A stretch of DNA of 43,565 bases from Saccoglossus kowalevskii (lineage: Eukaryota; Hemichordata; Enteropneusta; Harrimaniidae). The translations under genes and the position numbers were made by a program. The DNA lies in NCBI RefSeq assembly GCF_000003605.2, contig NW_003131864.1, positions 30,084 through 73,648 on the forward strand. The letters run 5' to 3'. Below are positions 32,101 to 38,627 of the stretch, piece by piece. Position 1 is the stretch's first letter, and the number at the start of each line of letters is the position of its first letter. The notes beneath the pieces are model-generated. The model ran no database searches. It was given only the letters and a program-made list of their open reading frames with translations, and was not told the origin of the DNA.

Positions 32101-34078
32101 TCAACTTATCTTTGTACAATGTTCAGTGATAATATTTCTCAAGCATTGTGTAAAAGCCACAGATTAAATTAAAAGCCATGGATTAAATTATTAACCATAT
32201 TAGCCATATATCCCAGACACTGCGAATATTTTGCTGGCTCCAGAAAATATTTTTTAATCACATGGGAGTAAACTTATGGCAATAAGTGAGTGACGATCAT
32301 TATGCAAATGACACAGGAAACCCTATGTAATCTTGAATGTGACCTCACAACATGCAGATAAACAGGATATTTCATGAGTGACCATACAATATCAGATTTA
32401 TTAAACTCTTGCCAAAATTATTAAAAACATAATAAAATGAATATGCTTGTTTACTAAATCTGATATGTATCCGTGTGTATTTCAACACAAAATTCATTCT
32501 AAATTTAGCTGCATTATGCTAGCGTTGGGAAGTTTCTTTTATAAGATATGGACTTTTTCAAAAAGGCAGCAAAGTATTTTTCATCTGAGAAAAGCTTGGC
32601 CATCGTTTGGTTAGAGCCTCTTGGTGTGGCCTGGTCTCTGAATTCTGATAGTTGTTCCAAGGAATCATAATCATCCTTAAAGGTTTTCAATAATTTATTC
32701 ATGCCATCCAGTGGTTTTCTCTAGCCCTGTGTGAATTTATGCCCCAATGTAGAATCCAATGTTTATGGCACCAGATCAGCCATATTGAATTCAAGCATCA
32801 AACAAAATATGCAGCATACATCCCCTGTGCTATATAATCTCTGTGTCAACTTTGGATAAAATCAGCCCAAGTAAATGTGGAAAAAATTGAAAGTTGCCAT
32901 GAGCCACATTGCGTGCAATATTCCAAATGAGTCCTTAACTATAATAAAGTCTCTCACGTGGTTGAAAACAAAACGATGTGAAATCTAAGAAAATTAATCA
33001 ACTCTATTTTAAAGTAACTTTATTGAGCATCAAAACGATCTAACTGCCCATGAGGTTTCCAGAAAATCTCTGACTTTATAATTCGATATTTGTAAATTTA
33101 AACAGAAAACTTGTGTGCTCAATTAGTGGGCAACTTTGGTCATGTATGCCTAGTATAAAATTACCATTCCCAACAAGTGATTATAAATAATTATGCCATA
33201 ATTGACTATAATATTTATAAAACAATATTTACCTCGGATAGCATCAAAAATGGTTCACTAGCTCTTTTCTTTCTCTCTGATAATTCAACTTTTGATTCTC
33301 TTTCAAAATGAAGACGAAACCTAGCAGTGAAAACAAACATGTTAAATTATATCTTAGATGTATTAAAATTAGGTTTAATAATAACACAATTATCATAACT
33401 TTGATTGCGGCATACGACGGAACCAGTAATTATAAGTGCAGTTCGATTTTTCCTATTACTGTATATCTCAAACGTACTATACAGCATGGGATTTGACTTG
33501 GCTGTTCTAAAAGTAGTTTAATCATGTGGTAGATTTATTTCTGTAAAACAGGGCACTCAAAACCTAGTACACATTAGACGTGTAAAAAAGTTGTTTTCAG
33601 ATGTGTCCATTTATGAATACAGTTTGGAAAATTAGTTCTGAGAAATTATGACATATTATGACAATAGTAAATATTGGTATGGTCGGAGGGCAACCAGGTA
33701 AATATGCCAATACTTGTAAGTATTAACTCAGATTTGTAGATTAATTAATAACTATTGATTATGAATTCAATCTAATCTAATAAAAAGAAACTGCTCACAC
33801 CAAGTTTTTATAACACTCGCCAAAACGTTTGATAGATAGATGCAAATGTTAAAATTCAACAAATGAAGAAATCCTACATTAAGTGACTCAAATAGACTCT
33901 TTTTCAAATACAAAATTAGAATCAAATTAGCTTTTTTCTCACCTATTTGGATCATATTTCTGGTCTATCTTTTTGGCTGGTTGGTGGTTAACTTTAAAAA
34001 CTTCATTGTTTTCGCAATCTGAATTAGATTCTGAGTTACTCTCTTCCTTGGACTGCACACGAGAACGATGAGGCTGAG
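13956..34078 (-). CDS. GNL1: GNL1 (HSR1/MMR1 family), circularly permuted GTPase; ten exons, 5' end outside or not found
   Basis: Ten exons join in one frame (34078-33943, 33320-33233, 26492-26295, 25729-25447, 19090-19001, 18408-18250, 18109-17931, 17273-17102, 16296-16156, 14191-13956). They give about 560 codons against 607 in human; only the basic N-terminal ~50 residues are missing. Conserved text includes YDPNR|FRLHFERES, KPGSVLDMPKRPPW, ETWRQLWRVLEMSDIVLLI, DIRHP (G5), NKID (G4), GHPNVGKSS (G1), TPGHTKHFQT (G2), DSPG (G3), GIYPIAQVQEPYSAVGYL and KRGFITAKAGRNDTYRAAN, then an acidic tail. The order G5-G4-G1-G2-G3 is the permuted arrangement of the YlqF/YRG GTPases, nuclear or nucleolar proteins tied to ribosome assembly; the precise role of GNL1 is less clear. 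All introns are GT-AG with matching phases. G1 has His where human has Phe. Identification is from recalled similarity. Confidence 0.96.
14226..14414. mobile_element. MITE family 1, copy D (degenerate ends)
   Basis: It lies in the last GNL1 intron, 34 bases from the acceptor. Left end taccgtagaatattttatttt, right end taaagtattttagagta; internal attcgctggattttattttcac is shared with other copies. Confidence 0.85.
14536..14700 (+). mobile_element. MITE family 3 (CACCACCA ends), truncated copy
   Basis: It begins AACCTTTTTCACCACCA and shares caatatttctggnaatgaa, agtcaatt and cccaatcttctgaagg with 30202-30443. The right terminal repeat is missing. Confidence 0.75.
14701..16155. other. GNL1 last intron, remainder
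   Basis: Mostly AT-rich sequence with ATT microsatellite-like runs near 15943-15962 and 16044-16058. An 11-base inverted pair (TGCCATAGATT, 15924 and 16025) is too short to call an element. A minus-strand frame at 14799-15050 has no recognised domain. Confidence 0.5.
16156..16296 (-). CDS. GNL1: GNL1 exon encoding WAEKRGFITAK
   Basis: Acceptor ccttttttcag, donor AAAG|gtattg. Entry and exit are both phase 1. It encodes WAEKRGFITAKAGRNDTYRA through PVGYTAEK, one of the best conserved GNL1 blocks. Confidence 0.95.
16563..16958 (+). mobile_element. MITE with TTTTCCGTTCA ends, copy 1
   Basis: Left end ATTTTCCGTTCACTGCGAGA; right end is the complement of ATTTTCCGTTCAACTGCGAG. The interior (cctttgtt/gtcatagcg, tcaaacatcatgtgggattc, aataatgtg, atgatagac) matches the complement of 29546-29884. 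It lies in a GNL1 intron. Confidence 0.8.
16990..17019. repeat. poly(T) run
   Basis: About 20 consecutive T in a GNL1 intron; on the coding strand this is an A-run, possibly the remnant of a retroposed tail. Confidence 0.8.
17102..17273 (-). CDS. GNL1: GNL1 exon after the G3 motif
   Basis: Acceptor ctatttttag, donor GATG|gtaagt. Entry phase 0, exit phase 1. It encodes ILSGIYPIAQVQEPYSAVGY through WSAYDICD. Confidence 0.95.
17335..17473. repeat. ~138-base direct duplication in a GNL1 intron, unit 1
   Basis: From tctatgaaaatacctgtact to aaattactgactactg it repeats at 17695-17834 with about 90% identity by eye. MITE copy E lies exactly between the two units. Confidence 0.85.
17474..17669. mobile_element. 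MITE family 1, copy E
   Basis: TA+CTGTAAAATACTTTATTTT to ataaagtatttcacag+TA, 196 bases, between two direct-duplicate intron units. Confidence 0.9.
17695..17834. repeat. ~138-base direct duplication in a GNL1 intron, unit 2
   Basis: Second unit, tctatgaaaatacgtgtact to aaattactgactata. It runs directly into the broken exon duplicate at 17836-17871. Confidence 0.85.
17836..17871 (-). pseudogene. broken duplicate of the end of the GNL1 G3 exon
   Basis: The bases ggtgaatcac-gagtttaaca recur here and in the real exon at 17961-17991; with gataagt and an inserted ggt the match is about 31 of 34. On the coding strand it would read VKLSDSP instead of VKLCDSPGL. No donor site follows, so it is intronic debris from a local duplication with an internal deletion. 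Confidence 0.75.
17931..18109 (-). CDS. GNL1: GNL1 exon with G1, G2 and G3 motifs
   Basis: Acceptor cttcatcatttag, donor TTACAG|gttggt. Entry is phase 1 and exit phase 0. It encodes HPNVGKSSLMNGLVGKKVVS (G1), RTPGHTKHFQT (G2) and KLCDSPGLIFPA (G3), ending KQLQ. These are the nucleotide-binding loops of the GTPase. Confidence 0.96.
18250..18408 (-). CDS. GNL1: GNL1 exon before G1
   Basis: Acceptor gttatttacag, donor GTGG|gtacgt. Phase 1 on both sides. It encodes DLSSWKNKIEAEIEGEDS, a variable linker, and KEGMLTIGCVG, the strand leading into G1. Confidence 0.94.
18556..18880 (+). mobile_element. decayed LINE ORF2 C-terminal fragment
   Basis: It reads DSWIEGIHKIRDIYNINP and KSFLQKTKNHVLHRFKD, then after a frameshift near 18677 INRTDSKLRTYSLLKKYI and NTSPYLHLLHNREDIKVM, ending TGA at 18878-18880. 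The W-x-x-x-I and SKLRTY-x-x-x-K blocks are typical of LINE ORF2 downstream of the RT. It sits in a GNL1 intron, antisense to the gene. Confidence 0.75.
19001..19090 (-). CDS. GNL1: GNL1 exon between G4 and G1
   Basis: Acceptor ttttgttttag, donor AAAG|gtgagt. Ninety bases, phase 1 at both ends. It encodes LNKKRRRGHFTAVGPKQLFI and ACENICKDK, with a basic KKRRR cluster that could serve as a nuclear or nucleolar signal. Confidence 0.93.
19304..19722. mobile_element. 419-base hAT-like element (CAGGGATGAGAA ends)
   Basis: Terminal repeats CAGGGATGAGAA, extended by an AATTTT block, resemble the Ac-type CAGGGATGA end. TATATC flanks both sides (19298-19303 and 19723-19728), shorter than the usual 8 bases. 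No transposase is encoded. Confidence 0.8.
20262..20754. mobile_element. PIF/Harbinger-like element containing the assembly gap
   Basis: Long terminal inverted repeats of about 50 bases start GGGACGACGTCAAAAGATCG and continue through ATGTCGGATAAAAAACTTA; arms are 20262-20312 and 20704-20754. TTA stands on both sides (20259-20261 and 20755-20757). The GGG start and a TWA duplication fit PIF/Harbinger. No transposase is visible, though the gap hides an unknown part. Confidence 0.85.
20523..20572. other. assembly gap (50 N)
   Basis: Fifty unknown bases; the round number suggests a placeholder rather than a measured length. Confidence 1.
20857..21089 (+). pseudogene. open reading fragment interrupted by an hAT-like insertion
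   Basis: About 78 codons starting MFFDNISRRKDTYEPEIQIE and including LLTDDNVAMVTLIEALEMFH and AENIVNDRLNKHKTG look coding-like (acidic/basic balance, no repeats). A TAA precedes the ATG. The frame runs into the element at 21090; on the far side the host sequence resumes with the duplicated cagaatcg and stops soon after. I do not recognise the family. The T-x-x-EAL-x-(x)n-A-E-x-I pattern loosely recalls the C-terminus of pogo/Tigger transposases. Chance is not excluded. Confidence 0.35.
21090..21486. mobile_element. ~396-base hAT-like MITE
   Basis: Ends TAGCCTGAC and GTCAGGCTA(C) are complementary. The 8-base CAGAATCG occurs at 21082-21089 and again at 21487-21494, a clean hAT-type target-site duplication. 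The interior is GC-richer than its surroundings. Confidence 0.85.
21597..21875 (-). mobile_element. composite repeat with terminal hairpin, copy 2 (inverted)
   Basis: The hairpin is 21597-21726 with arms GAGGTTATTACGAGGATACC and ggtatcctcg-taacctt in complement, plus gacagtac/gtactgtc inside. It is followed by the complement of the body seen in copies 1 and 3 (cctttttcctcccaaggata, gaacttctttgtgtgg, ggcagccagg) and ends ttagaggatgcttac. Confidence 0.85.
21876..22881. other. GNL1 intron, no feature recognised
   Basis: AT-rich intronic sequence without supported genes. Small self-complementary stretches such as acagcaactaactgtggttg near 22390 are below what I would call. Confidence 0.5.
22882..24070. 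mobile_element. possible ~1.2 kb element with TAGTTCGCTA ends
   Basis: TAGTTCGCTA at 22882-22891 and its complement at 24061-24070 could be terminal repeats. Inside are aggggagggcgcttacacgag and the family at 23409-23686. No coding region or clear target duplication was found, so the boundaries are tentative. Confidence 0.35.
23409..23686 (+). repeat. GGGTGGACGCTTTGCCGAA repeat, copy 1
   Basis: It matches the complement of 31592-31957 along its length: caaaaaactggtaactagcaa, aggtaaactgaatatggcatgaa (in part), aaaacgattaccngtat, and gcgctaacacagtcnagtac at the end. Internal cgctt-gccgaa and cactt-gaccgag motifs repeat within the unit. Confidence 0.8.
24468..24784. mobile_element. 317-base MITE with perfect ~21-base terminal repeats
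   Basis: Left CACAGTCCCTCTATCCCCGG at 24468-24487 and a perfect complement ending at 24784. Flanks are TAC and TAT; no clear target duplication. Interior non-coding. Confidence 0.85.
24926..25010 (+). mobile_element. LINE ORF2 C-terminal zinc-motif fragment
   Basis: The frame reads SLVIEDEFHFVLKCHMYENI, matching the I-E-D-E-x-H-F-x-x-x-C-x-x-Y motif near the ORF2 end of many LINEs. Neighbouring frames are disrupted. This motif normally follows the one seen at 18556-18880, but the two are ~6 kb apart with exons between, so they are separate insertions. Confidence 0.65.
25447..25729 (-). CDS. GNL1: GNL1 exon with G5 and G4 motifs
   Basis: Acceptor ttgtttttcag, donor AAAA|gtgagt. Entry phase 0, exit phase 1. 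It encodes TWRQLWRVLEMSDIVLLITD, IRHP, LVLNKIDLAPSSLVVAWKHY and FTAFPKERILDNADPNK. NKID is the guanine-specificity motif and lies before G1, which shows the permuted order. Confidence 0.96.
26295..26492 (-). CDS. GNL1: GNL1 exon upstream of the G domain
   Basis: Acceptor ttcaaatcacag, donor TTAGAG|gttagt. Sixty-six codons, phase 0 at both ends. It encodes ENLEVDIDDIYKPGSVLDMP, KRPPWEYSLTKEQVEKREE and KELSYFEHNLE, all closely matching GNL1. Confidence 0.95.
26899..27059. mobile_element. MITE family 2, copy 2 (inverted)
   Basis: TACTGTAAAACCATTTATTT at the left; gttacagta at the right. It matches the complement of 39011-39220 at both ends with an interior deletion. Confidence 0.8.
27643..27772. 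mobile_element. 130-base MITE with GGTGGTCGT terminal repeats
   Basis: TAAAGCGTGGTGGTCGTAG on the left and cacgacc-accgccctTTA on the right are complementary with two mismatches. The inner part shares gtcccatatcgaacaggacg with 10857-10989 in inverse orientation. Confidence 0.8.
28567..28725. mobile_element. MITE family 2 relative
   Basis: TACTGTAAAAGGACTAATTT to gcgcattttacagt, with three copies of the ttcactggg-tttaaattt motif. Confidence 0.75.
28888..29064. mobile_element. 177-base MITE, TATAGGGAAGAAA ends
   Basis: Perfect 13-base inverted ends, with TATA at both edges and GGG next, fit a Harbinger-like end with a TA-rich duplication. A C10 run lies inside. Confidence 0.65.
29546..29884 (-). 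mobile_element. MITE with TTTTCCGTTCA ends, copy 2 (inverted, degenerate)
   Basis: The complement matches 16563-16958 through gtcatagc, tcaaaccttgtgtaggattc, cccaataatgtg and tttgatgat; terminal repeats are eroded to attttcgattcact and agtgaacaaaaaat. Confidence 0.8.
30202..30443 (+). mobile_element. MITE family 3 (CACCACCA ends), copy 2
   Basis: Ends AACCTTTTCACCACCA and ctggtgatgaaaaag are complementary over about 13 bases. The interior matches 14536-14700 and the complement of 36820-37058. Confidence 0.85.
30783..30957. mobile_element. possible degenerate MITE family 2 copy
   Basis: It starts tacagtagaaatattcaccg and contains ttcactaggttttaac near the end, resembling family 2 blocks; terminal repeats are poor. 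Confidence 0.4.
31042..31172. mobile_element. hairpin part of the composite repeat alone
   Basis: Arms gaggttatcacaagaatat and ttcttgtaatgacctta are complementary with several mismatches, with tatgcac-agcagtac / gtactgc-gtgcatac inside. The ~125-base body of the other copies is absent. Confidence 0.75.
31592..31957 (-). repeat. GGGTGGACGCTTTGCCGAA repeat, copy 2 (inverted)
   Basis: It reads gtactcgactgtgttagcgc and twice tcngctaagcncccatc at its left, then cggtaatcgtttttatatga and gccatattcagtttacct, the complement of 23409-23686, about 90 bases longer inside. Confidence 0.8.
32397..32402 (-). promoter_or_regulatory. AATAAA downstream of the candidate nested exon
   Basis: Minus-strand AATAAA 112 bases past the stop of the frame at 32514-32720, followed by a TG-rich stretch. 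Confidence 0.3.
32514..32720 (-). CDS. possible terminal exon or gene fragment inside a GNL1 intron
   Basis: A minus-strand frame of 68 residues reads RKPLDGMNKLLKTFKDDYDS, LEQLSEFRDQATPRG and KLFSDEKYFAAFLKKSISYK, ending TAA. It looks coding: charged, varied and outside any repeat recognised here. An in-frame TAG directly precedes it, and its AG could act as an acceptor (ggctag|AGAAAA), though the tract before it is poor in pyrimidines. From that acceptor the frame matches the phase of the preceding GNL1 exon (phase 0), so an alternative 3' end of GNL1 is conceivable. A fragment of an unrelated gene or retrocopy is equally possible. I do not recognise the protein. Confidence 0.3.
   Translation of the reverse strand, partial: RKPLDGMNKLLKTFKDDYDSLEQLSEFRDQATPRGSNQTMAKLFSDEKYFAAFLKKSISYKRNFPTLA
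33233..33320 (-). CDS. GNL1: GNL1 exon with FRLHFERES
   Basis: Acceptor ttcactgctag, donor CCGAG|gtaaat. It completes the split Arg codon and reads FRLHFERESKVELSERKKRA then SEPFLMLSE. Entry phase 2, exit phase 0. Confidence 0.94.
33943..34078 (-). CDS. GNL1: most upstream GNL1 exon visible
   Basis: Acceptor tttgcttacag, donor AATAG|gtgaga. It encodes QPHRSRVQSKEESNSESNSD, NHQPAKK and KYDPNR; the Ser/Glu-rich start and NHQP/YDPNR match the GNL1 N-terminal third. Entry is phase 1, so at least one more coding exon lies upstream; the basic MPRKK-type start was not found up to 43565. Confidence 0.92.
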
Positions 34079-34978
34079 CTGTAAGCAAACAAACAAACAC
34101 ATAAAAGTTTTAGAGTAGACTGACCCAGTCATAGCTATTTTATTGTTTTAATATATAATTCCTTAAAGAACTAATTTGTACAATTTCTCGCATTGATAGT
34201 TGTCACTGGATTTTTGAGGAAATAAATATGCTAATGAGTTGCATGAATTGTATGCTGCCAACCAATAAAAAAGTCAGCTTCTGATCCAACCTGTTCTATG
34301 CAACTATAACACATGTGTGACCTGATGCGTAGAATTCTTGCGCAATCGCACATCTACTTTCCTTTTTTGGAAGTGTTCCACTCCCGGGTTCCAAAACGTC
34401 ACTGAATATACGAATAGCAATGAATACGCCTCAAAATAGACCAGACACGGTAATTCACATCAGACCACATTTAAGAAAAAATAAAGATTATTCATAAGAA
34501 TCAATGTACTACACATGACAGAATAGTGTGATGATTGAAAGCATTCTTGTGTGAAATTAGAAAGTGCTTTCCACTGAGATGAAACTCGGTGGTATATGAA
34601 AAAAAACAAAGATATTATAGATGACTTGATAACTGTCATGCCATTCTGTCCTCAGTTGTAGTACCGGTACCTTCCTCGTACCATATTTGTTCTTTTAGTA
34701 GAACTTTAGTAGCACTTACGTAAATGACAGAGATGTGTCTATGGTCAAATTTTAGCTTTAGCTCGTTGTAATGTTCATTAGACATTGCCAACTACATACT
34801 ACAGCGACCCCTTCACTAAGTTGCGATTTCAGCTAAGGCGCGGGTAGCTGGATGGCTCCCAAAAATTCTATCGTGTTTTGCCAACAGTTGAAATAAAAGA
34901 ACTAATGTTTTGTTGTATTGTGTATTTAATTAGCCGTTAAAAGGGTGGAAGAGAACACTTAACACCAACTGTCTGTCA
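34079..34978. other. GNL1 upstream intron, no feature recognised
   Basis: Non-coding sequence between the most upstream GNL1 exon and the pogo-like element. No first exon or promoter was recognised. Confidence 0.5.
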
Positions 34979-35090
34979 ATTACTGAGATATAAAGGGTGG
35001 CCGCTGCGTAACTCAAGGTGTCAACGGAGGTGTGAAATTACGACTTTATGTACCGGTACTTCTCAGTCAGTCCCCCATTTGATATAGCTC

Positions 35091-35097
35091 TATAAAA
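35091..35097 (+). promoter_or_regulatory. TATA box before the HTH ORF
   Basis: TATAAAA lies 62 bases before the ATG; transcription starting about 30 bases on would leave a ~30-base leader. Confidence 0.5.
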
Positions 35098-35152
35098 TTT
35101 GCTACAATGAGTTGAATCCATCATTCCAATCTCTAGTTCTCAACTGAGCAGC

Positions 35153-35350
35153 ATGTCTAAGCAAAAGCTATCCAGCCTGTTCAAACATGTACATAAAAAA
35201 CTTGCAGTGATCGACTGTGTCAAGATTGGTGAAAGCAAGTCAAAGGTTGCACGTGATCTAGCAGTCGGGGAGTTCAGTATTCGTGGGTGGCTGAAGAATG
35301 AAGAAAAGCTGAGAAAATTTGTTTTTGAAAGTGACCAAGAGACGAACTGA
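35153..35350 (+). CDS. 65-residue CENP-B/pogo-type HTH protein
   Basis: The frame starts MSKQKLSSLFKHVHKKLAVI and continues DCVKIGESKSKVARDLAVGE then FSIRGWLKNEEKLRKFVFE to TGA at 35348-35350. GESKSKVARDL-x-V-x-x-x-x-IRGWLKNEEKLR is the helix-turn-helix (psq/CENP-B N-terminal) signature of pogo, Tigger and jerky proteins, where it binds the transposon ends. Normal family members exceed 400 residues and carry a second HTH and a DDE domain, both missing here. The ATG sits after a TATA box and an AATAAA follows 69 bases past the stop, so it could be expressed as a stand-alone binding domain that competes with transposase. Alternatively it is simply the 5' remnant of a deleted transposase gene. 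Confidence 0.7.
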   Translation: MSKQKLSSLFKHVHKKLAVIDCVKIGESKSKVARDLAVGEFSIRGWLKNEEKLRKFVFESDQETN

Positions 35351-35419
35351 ACAGCAAATGTGCAAAATTATCAGACAATGATGACATTGATAAAACAGTG
35401 ACGTTTTACATACATACTA

Positions 35420-35425
35420 AATAAA
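35420..35425 (+). promoter_or_regulatory. poly(A) signal of the HTH ORF
   Basis: AATAAA followed by a TGTGTGTATG stretch, a well-formed polyadenylation site about 70 bases after the stop. Confidence 0.55.
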
Positions 35426-35574
35426 CCTATGTGTGTATGCACATGTATATGCTTTTTATTCATTTTCAATCCATGAACAAGGACCCTTGGTAAGTCACGA
35501 CCCTTTATACATGTAAGTCACAGTTTTTGCTTGAAACTTGGCCAACACCCACGACTTAGCAAAGGGTCACTGTA

Positions 35575-36819
35575 TTTTGATAATAGTTTGATATTATTCA
35601 ACAAAGACAAATGTGAATCACCGCAATTCTAGTTCTCACCAAAGATTGATATATTTTTAATGTTAAAATGGTCGACATTCGGCCATCTTGAATTTGATTC
35701 ACACATACAGTATTTGTGACATGATGTATAATGTATATATAGAGTTTGAACATGATCAGTCAAGGCATGTCAGAGATATGGCTCTAGAACAAAAAAATGG
35801 CGTATATCAAGGTTCCATAACGTGTATTAAGTTTGAACAAAATTCATCTATACACAAACAAGATCTGGTTCCAGATTGGCAGAAATGCTTGTTTCGATGA
35901 ATTTTCGGCAGGAAATGGCTTGACCATTTTGAATCGCATCGCAAAAAACCAATAGACCAATAATGTTTTTTAATTCTCCCAACTGAGAAATGCAAATAAC
36001 TAAACACACTTTAGGGTTAAGAGACCATCTATGGCAGTGTTCTGTTACAAACACATAAAAAGAATCACATGCGTCATAAAACCGATCATGACACAGAAAA
36101 GGTTCAATTTGCATATTTTAAACTGATGGATGCAAAAAAAGAAGATACTGCTGGAGGATATTCGTTGTAAACACTCAGTGATACGTATGTACTCAGTGGA
36201 CGGAAAGATTGATGTGATTGAAAACATGTTGTAATTGGTTGAGTGACTCGATAACTGATACTTGGCGGTATACTGAAAGATGAGGCAATGACATGCATAA
36301 AGATGTGACTATACTTTGAACAACTCCATATTTGGTCACAAGATAGGCCCTGGTTGGTAAAAAATGTTAATTATTAATTATTAGAATCAACAAATGCAAA
36401 TAAACTCAAATTCACAAGGAATGATTACACGGGATAATTATCACACAAACATCCCAAACACATAAAAGTTTTATTTCAAATGGCAACCATTAGATGCGGA
36501 AGTCAACTTATGATACTTTCCTAAAATTATAAACCAATGTCCACACTTAAAGAATTTGTGAAAAAATACATCAAAATATGCAAAACTTTGGTATTCAAAG
36601 TCGTTCACTTTCCAACTTATTTCAGCTTATAAGGCCCTCCAAAAAATGTTTTTGTTTCTTGTCATTGTGCACATCAGCTTGAAACCTGCATCTCAAACAC
36701 TTTTTTTGCAATTGTGCGTACTGGTAAGAATGTTTTTTTTTGTTTTTGTTTCAGGATGTTTTGTTGATTTAAACCAGTCTTCAATGCATGTATTCGAAAG
36801 CACCATTTAACATTTGTTG
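35575..36819. other. no feature recognised
   Basis: Several overlapping minus-strand frames between 35807 and 36298 are short and in conflicting registers; none shows a domain or splice context. Confidence 0.5.
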
Positions 36820-37058
36820 ACCCTTTTCACCACCAGTTCCCCCTTTTCATCACAAATTACAAAATAGTCCTGTTTTATAGCACTTTCCTTCAGAAGATTG
36901 GGACAAAAATAGACAATTTTTTTGAGTAAAACCTGAAAATTGACTCAAATTTTGTCTGTTGGCTTCAAAATTAGGCTTCATTCCCAGAGATACTGAAGAA
37001 TAGAAGAAAAAAATCGTAAAAAAATTTGAGCGAAAAAGACTGGTGATGAAAAGGTTAA
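36820..37058 (-). mobile_element. MITE family 3 (CACCACCA ends), copy 3 (inverted)
   Basis: Ends ACCCTTTTCACCACCA and tggtgatgaaaaggtt are complementary. The interior is the complement of 30202-30443 (cttcagaagattgggacaaa, aaaattgactcaaattt). Confidence 0.87.
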
Positions 37059-37364
37059 ACAATGAATACACATGTTTATCTTGTTGTGGTATTAAATAAT
37101 CCTAATACAAAAAATCAGATTAAAACCTTGTCACGGCATCATTTTTCAATTTTTCCTAGAACATGAGAAACATGAAATAAAGGCATACAGAAAAATACAA
37201 CTCCAATAGCATTTGTAAAGTGCCAAACTATATATCATTTGAAAATATACCATAGTTTCCATCACCATTTTTTTTGCATCTGCTTGCAAGTAATGTTACG
37301 GTAGTTATGATTTTAAAATGAACAAAAATTTGGGAAAAAATGTATTTGAGAGAGAAAAATCAAT

Positions 37365-37570
37365 TTCAGAAGTGTGTGGGTTGAAAAAAAAAAAAAGGAG
37401 ACAATGTTGCTTGCGAATTAAGAGGAAAAGCTGGAGGCATATATTGGACTAAATTGCAGATTTTTTACTAGTAAAATGAATTTATTGATTGTTTTTCATA
37501 GTCAACTAACTGACTTAAATCACCAAGTCACTAAAACACAAAGTGACAAATTTATATCGTTGACATGGTA
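37365..37570 (+). repeat. dispersed repeat pair, copy 1
   Basis: agaagtgtgtgggttgaaaa, gttgcttgcgaattaagagg, aaaagctggaggcata and acaaagtgacaaatttat recur at 39342-39490 in the same orientation. Class unknown; copy 2 has a deletion of about 55 bases. Confidence 0.75.
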
Positions 37571-37656
37571 ACTAAAATGTAACTATAGTAACCAAGGTAA
37601 CTTAGTCTCTTTCAATAAAATCAACATTTACAGACATTTTTGAGATGGCCAGAGTG

Positions 37657-37735
37657 TACTGTAAAGTCATTAATTATTTGATGGGTTTTAATTTCGTTAT
37701 TTCCACTCATAAGTGAAATTTGCTATAATAGTAAA
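37657..37735. mobile_element. truncated MITE family 2 end
   Basis: tactgtaaagtcattaatta followed by ttgatgggttttaatttcg resembles the left end of family 2; no right end. Confidence 0.5.
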
Positions 37736-38256
37736 TTCACATGAAAATGTGTCATTGTTACATGTTTTTTGAGAAACAAGATTCCAAAATATCAAAAAAA
37801 AACATTTTTTCACTGGTTTCAATGGTAAAATTATTTCTTTGTATCTCAAAATATTGCTAGGCTGACATGAGATAAATAAGACATACATCATCTTGATAAG
37901 AATATTAATATTGTTAAAACATTTCAAATAAATGACAGAGTTTAGTAAGTTTCCAGTGTGACAAATGTTCCAGTTGCATACATGTATGTGCAAAGTAAAA
38001 CACTAGGTGTAAATTTTGGCTGAGGTAAATGTAAAAAAATAGTTCTTTCAAATTTATAAAACTTTGACACATTTTTGAAACTCCAGATAATGAAAGGTTA
38101 ACATTTTGTTAAAATTACGAGTCACTAACATGAAAGATGTACTACATGTATTAAAAAATCATAGTCACATGATTGTTGAGCCATATGACCATGAACCAGT
38201 ATCATCAAGTGACTAACGATAAATTAATCAGTTTGTACCAAGACTGTTGCAAACTG
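37736..38256. other. no feature recognised
   Basis: AT-rich sequence; a 98-codon minus-strand frame at 37697-37993 overlaps the MITE fragment and has no recognised domain. Confidence 0.5.
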
Positions 38257-38627
38257 TCGGCTGAAATAGCTCCGCTGTTAGCAATGCACATTTCAATTAA
38301 AGAAATGAAGATATCATTAGAAAATGAACAATATGTATAATATCAAAGGAATTAACTTGCTGTTTTCAACAAGAATTCAAAAACATCACTTTTTACCAAA
38401 AATGACAAAAATCTTCATCATAATTAGATAATTGAAGATATCACCACAAAATGAACAAATCTGATAGAGGTCTACCCAAGCTACATATACACCAAGTATC
38501 AAAGCAATAACAATTGTAGTTTTCAAGAAGGAGTCGAAAAAGTGAAAAGCTGACACGAGCGACGACAGACGACGGACAATCACTCATGATAAGCTCCGCT
38601 CGACAAAGTCGACAGCGGAGCTAAAAA
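38257..38627. mobile_element. AGCTCCGCTGT repeat family, copy 2
   Basis: tcggctgaaatAGCTCCGCTGT at the left and gacACAGCGGAGCT-like gacagcggagctaaaaa at the right give 11-base inverted ends, with the subterminal hairpin aagctccgctcgac/gtcgacagcgg. It has one ~180-base unit fewer than copy 1. Confidence 0.85.

Larger units (their letters stand above)
34992..35572 (+). mobile_element. pogo/Tigger-like short element with HTH ORF
   Basis: The right end reads, in complement, CAGTGACCCTTTGCTAAGTC with TA outside at 35573-35574: the CAGT start and TA target of the pogo group. A related but degenerate left end lies near 34996-35030 (gtggccgctgcgtaactcaagg). A second inward copy of acccttggtaagtcacgacc lies at 35482-35501. 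The DDE catalytic domain is absent; only the DNA-binding part remains. Confidence 0.65.

Noticed and set aside
35807-36298. Several overlapping minus-strand frames
   Set aside because: Different registers overlap each other and none shows a domain, repeats or splice signals.
37697-37993. 98-codon minus-strand frame
   Set aside because: It includes part of a MITE fragment and has no recognisable motif.
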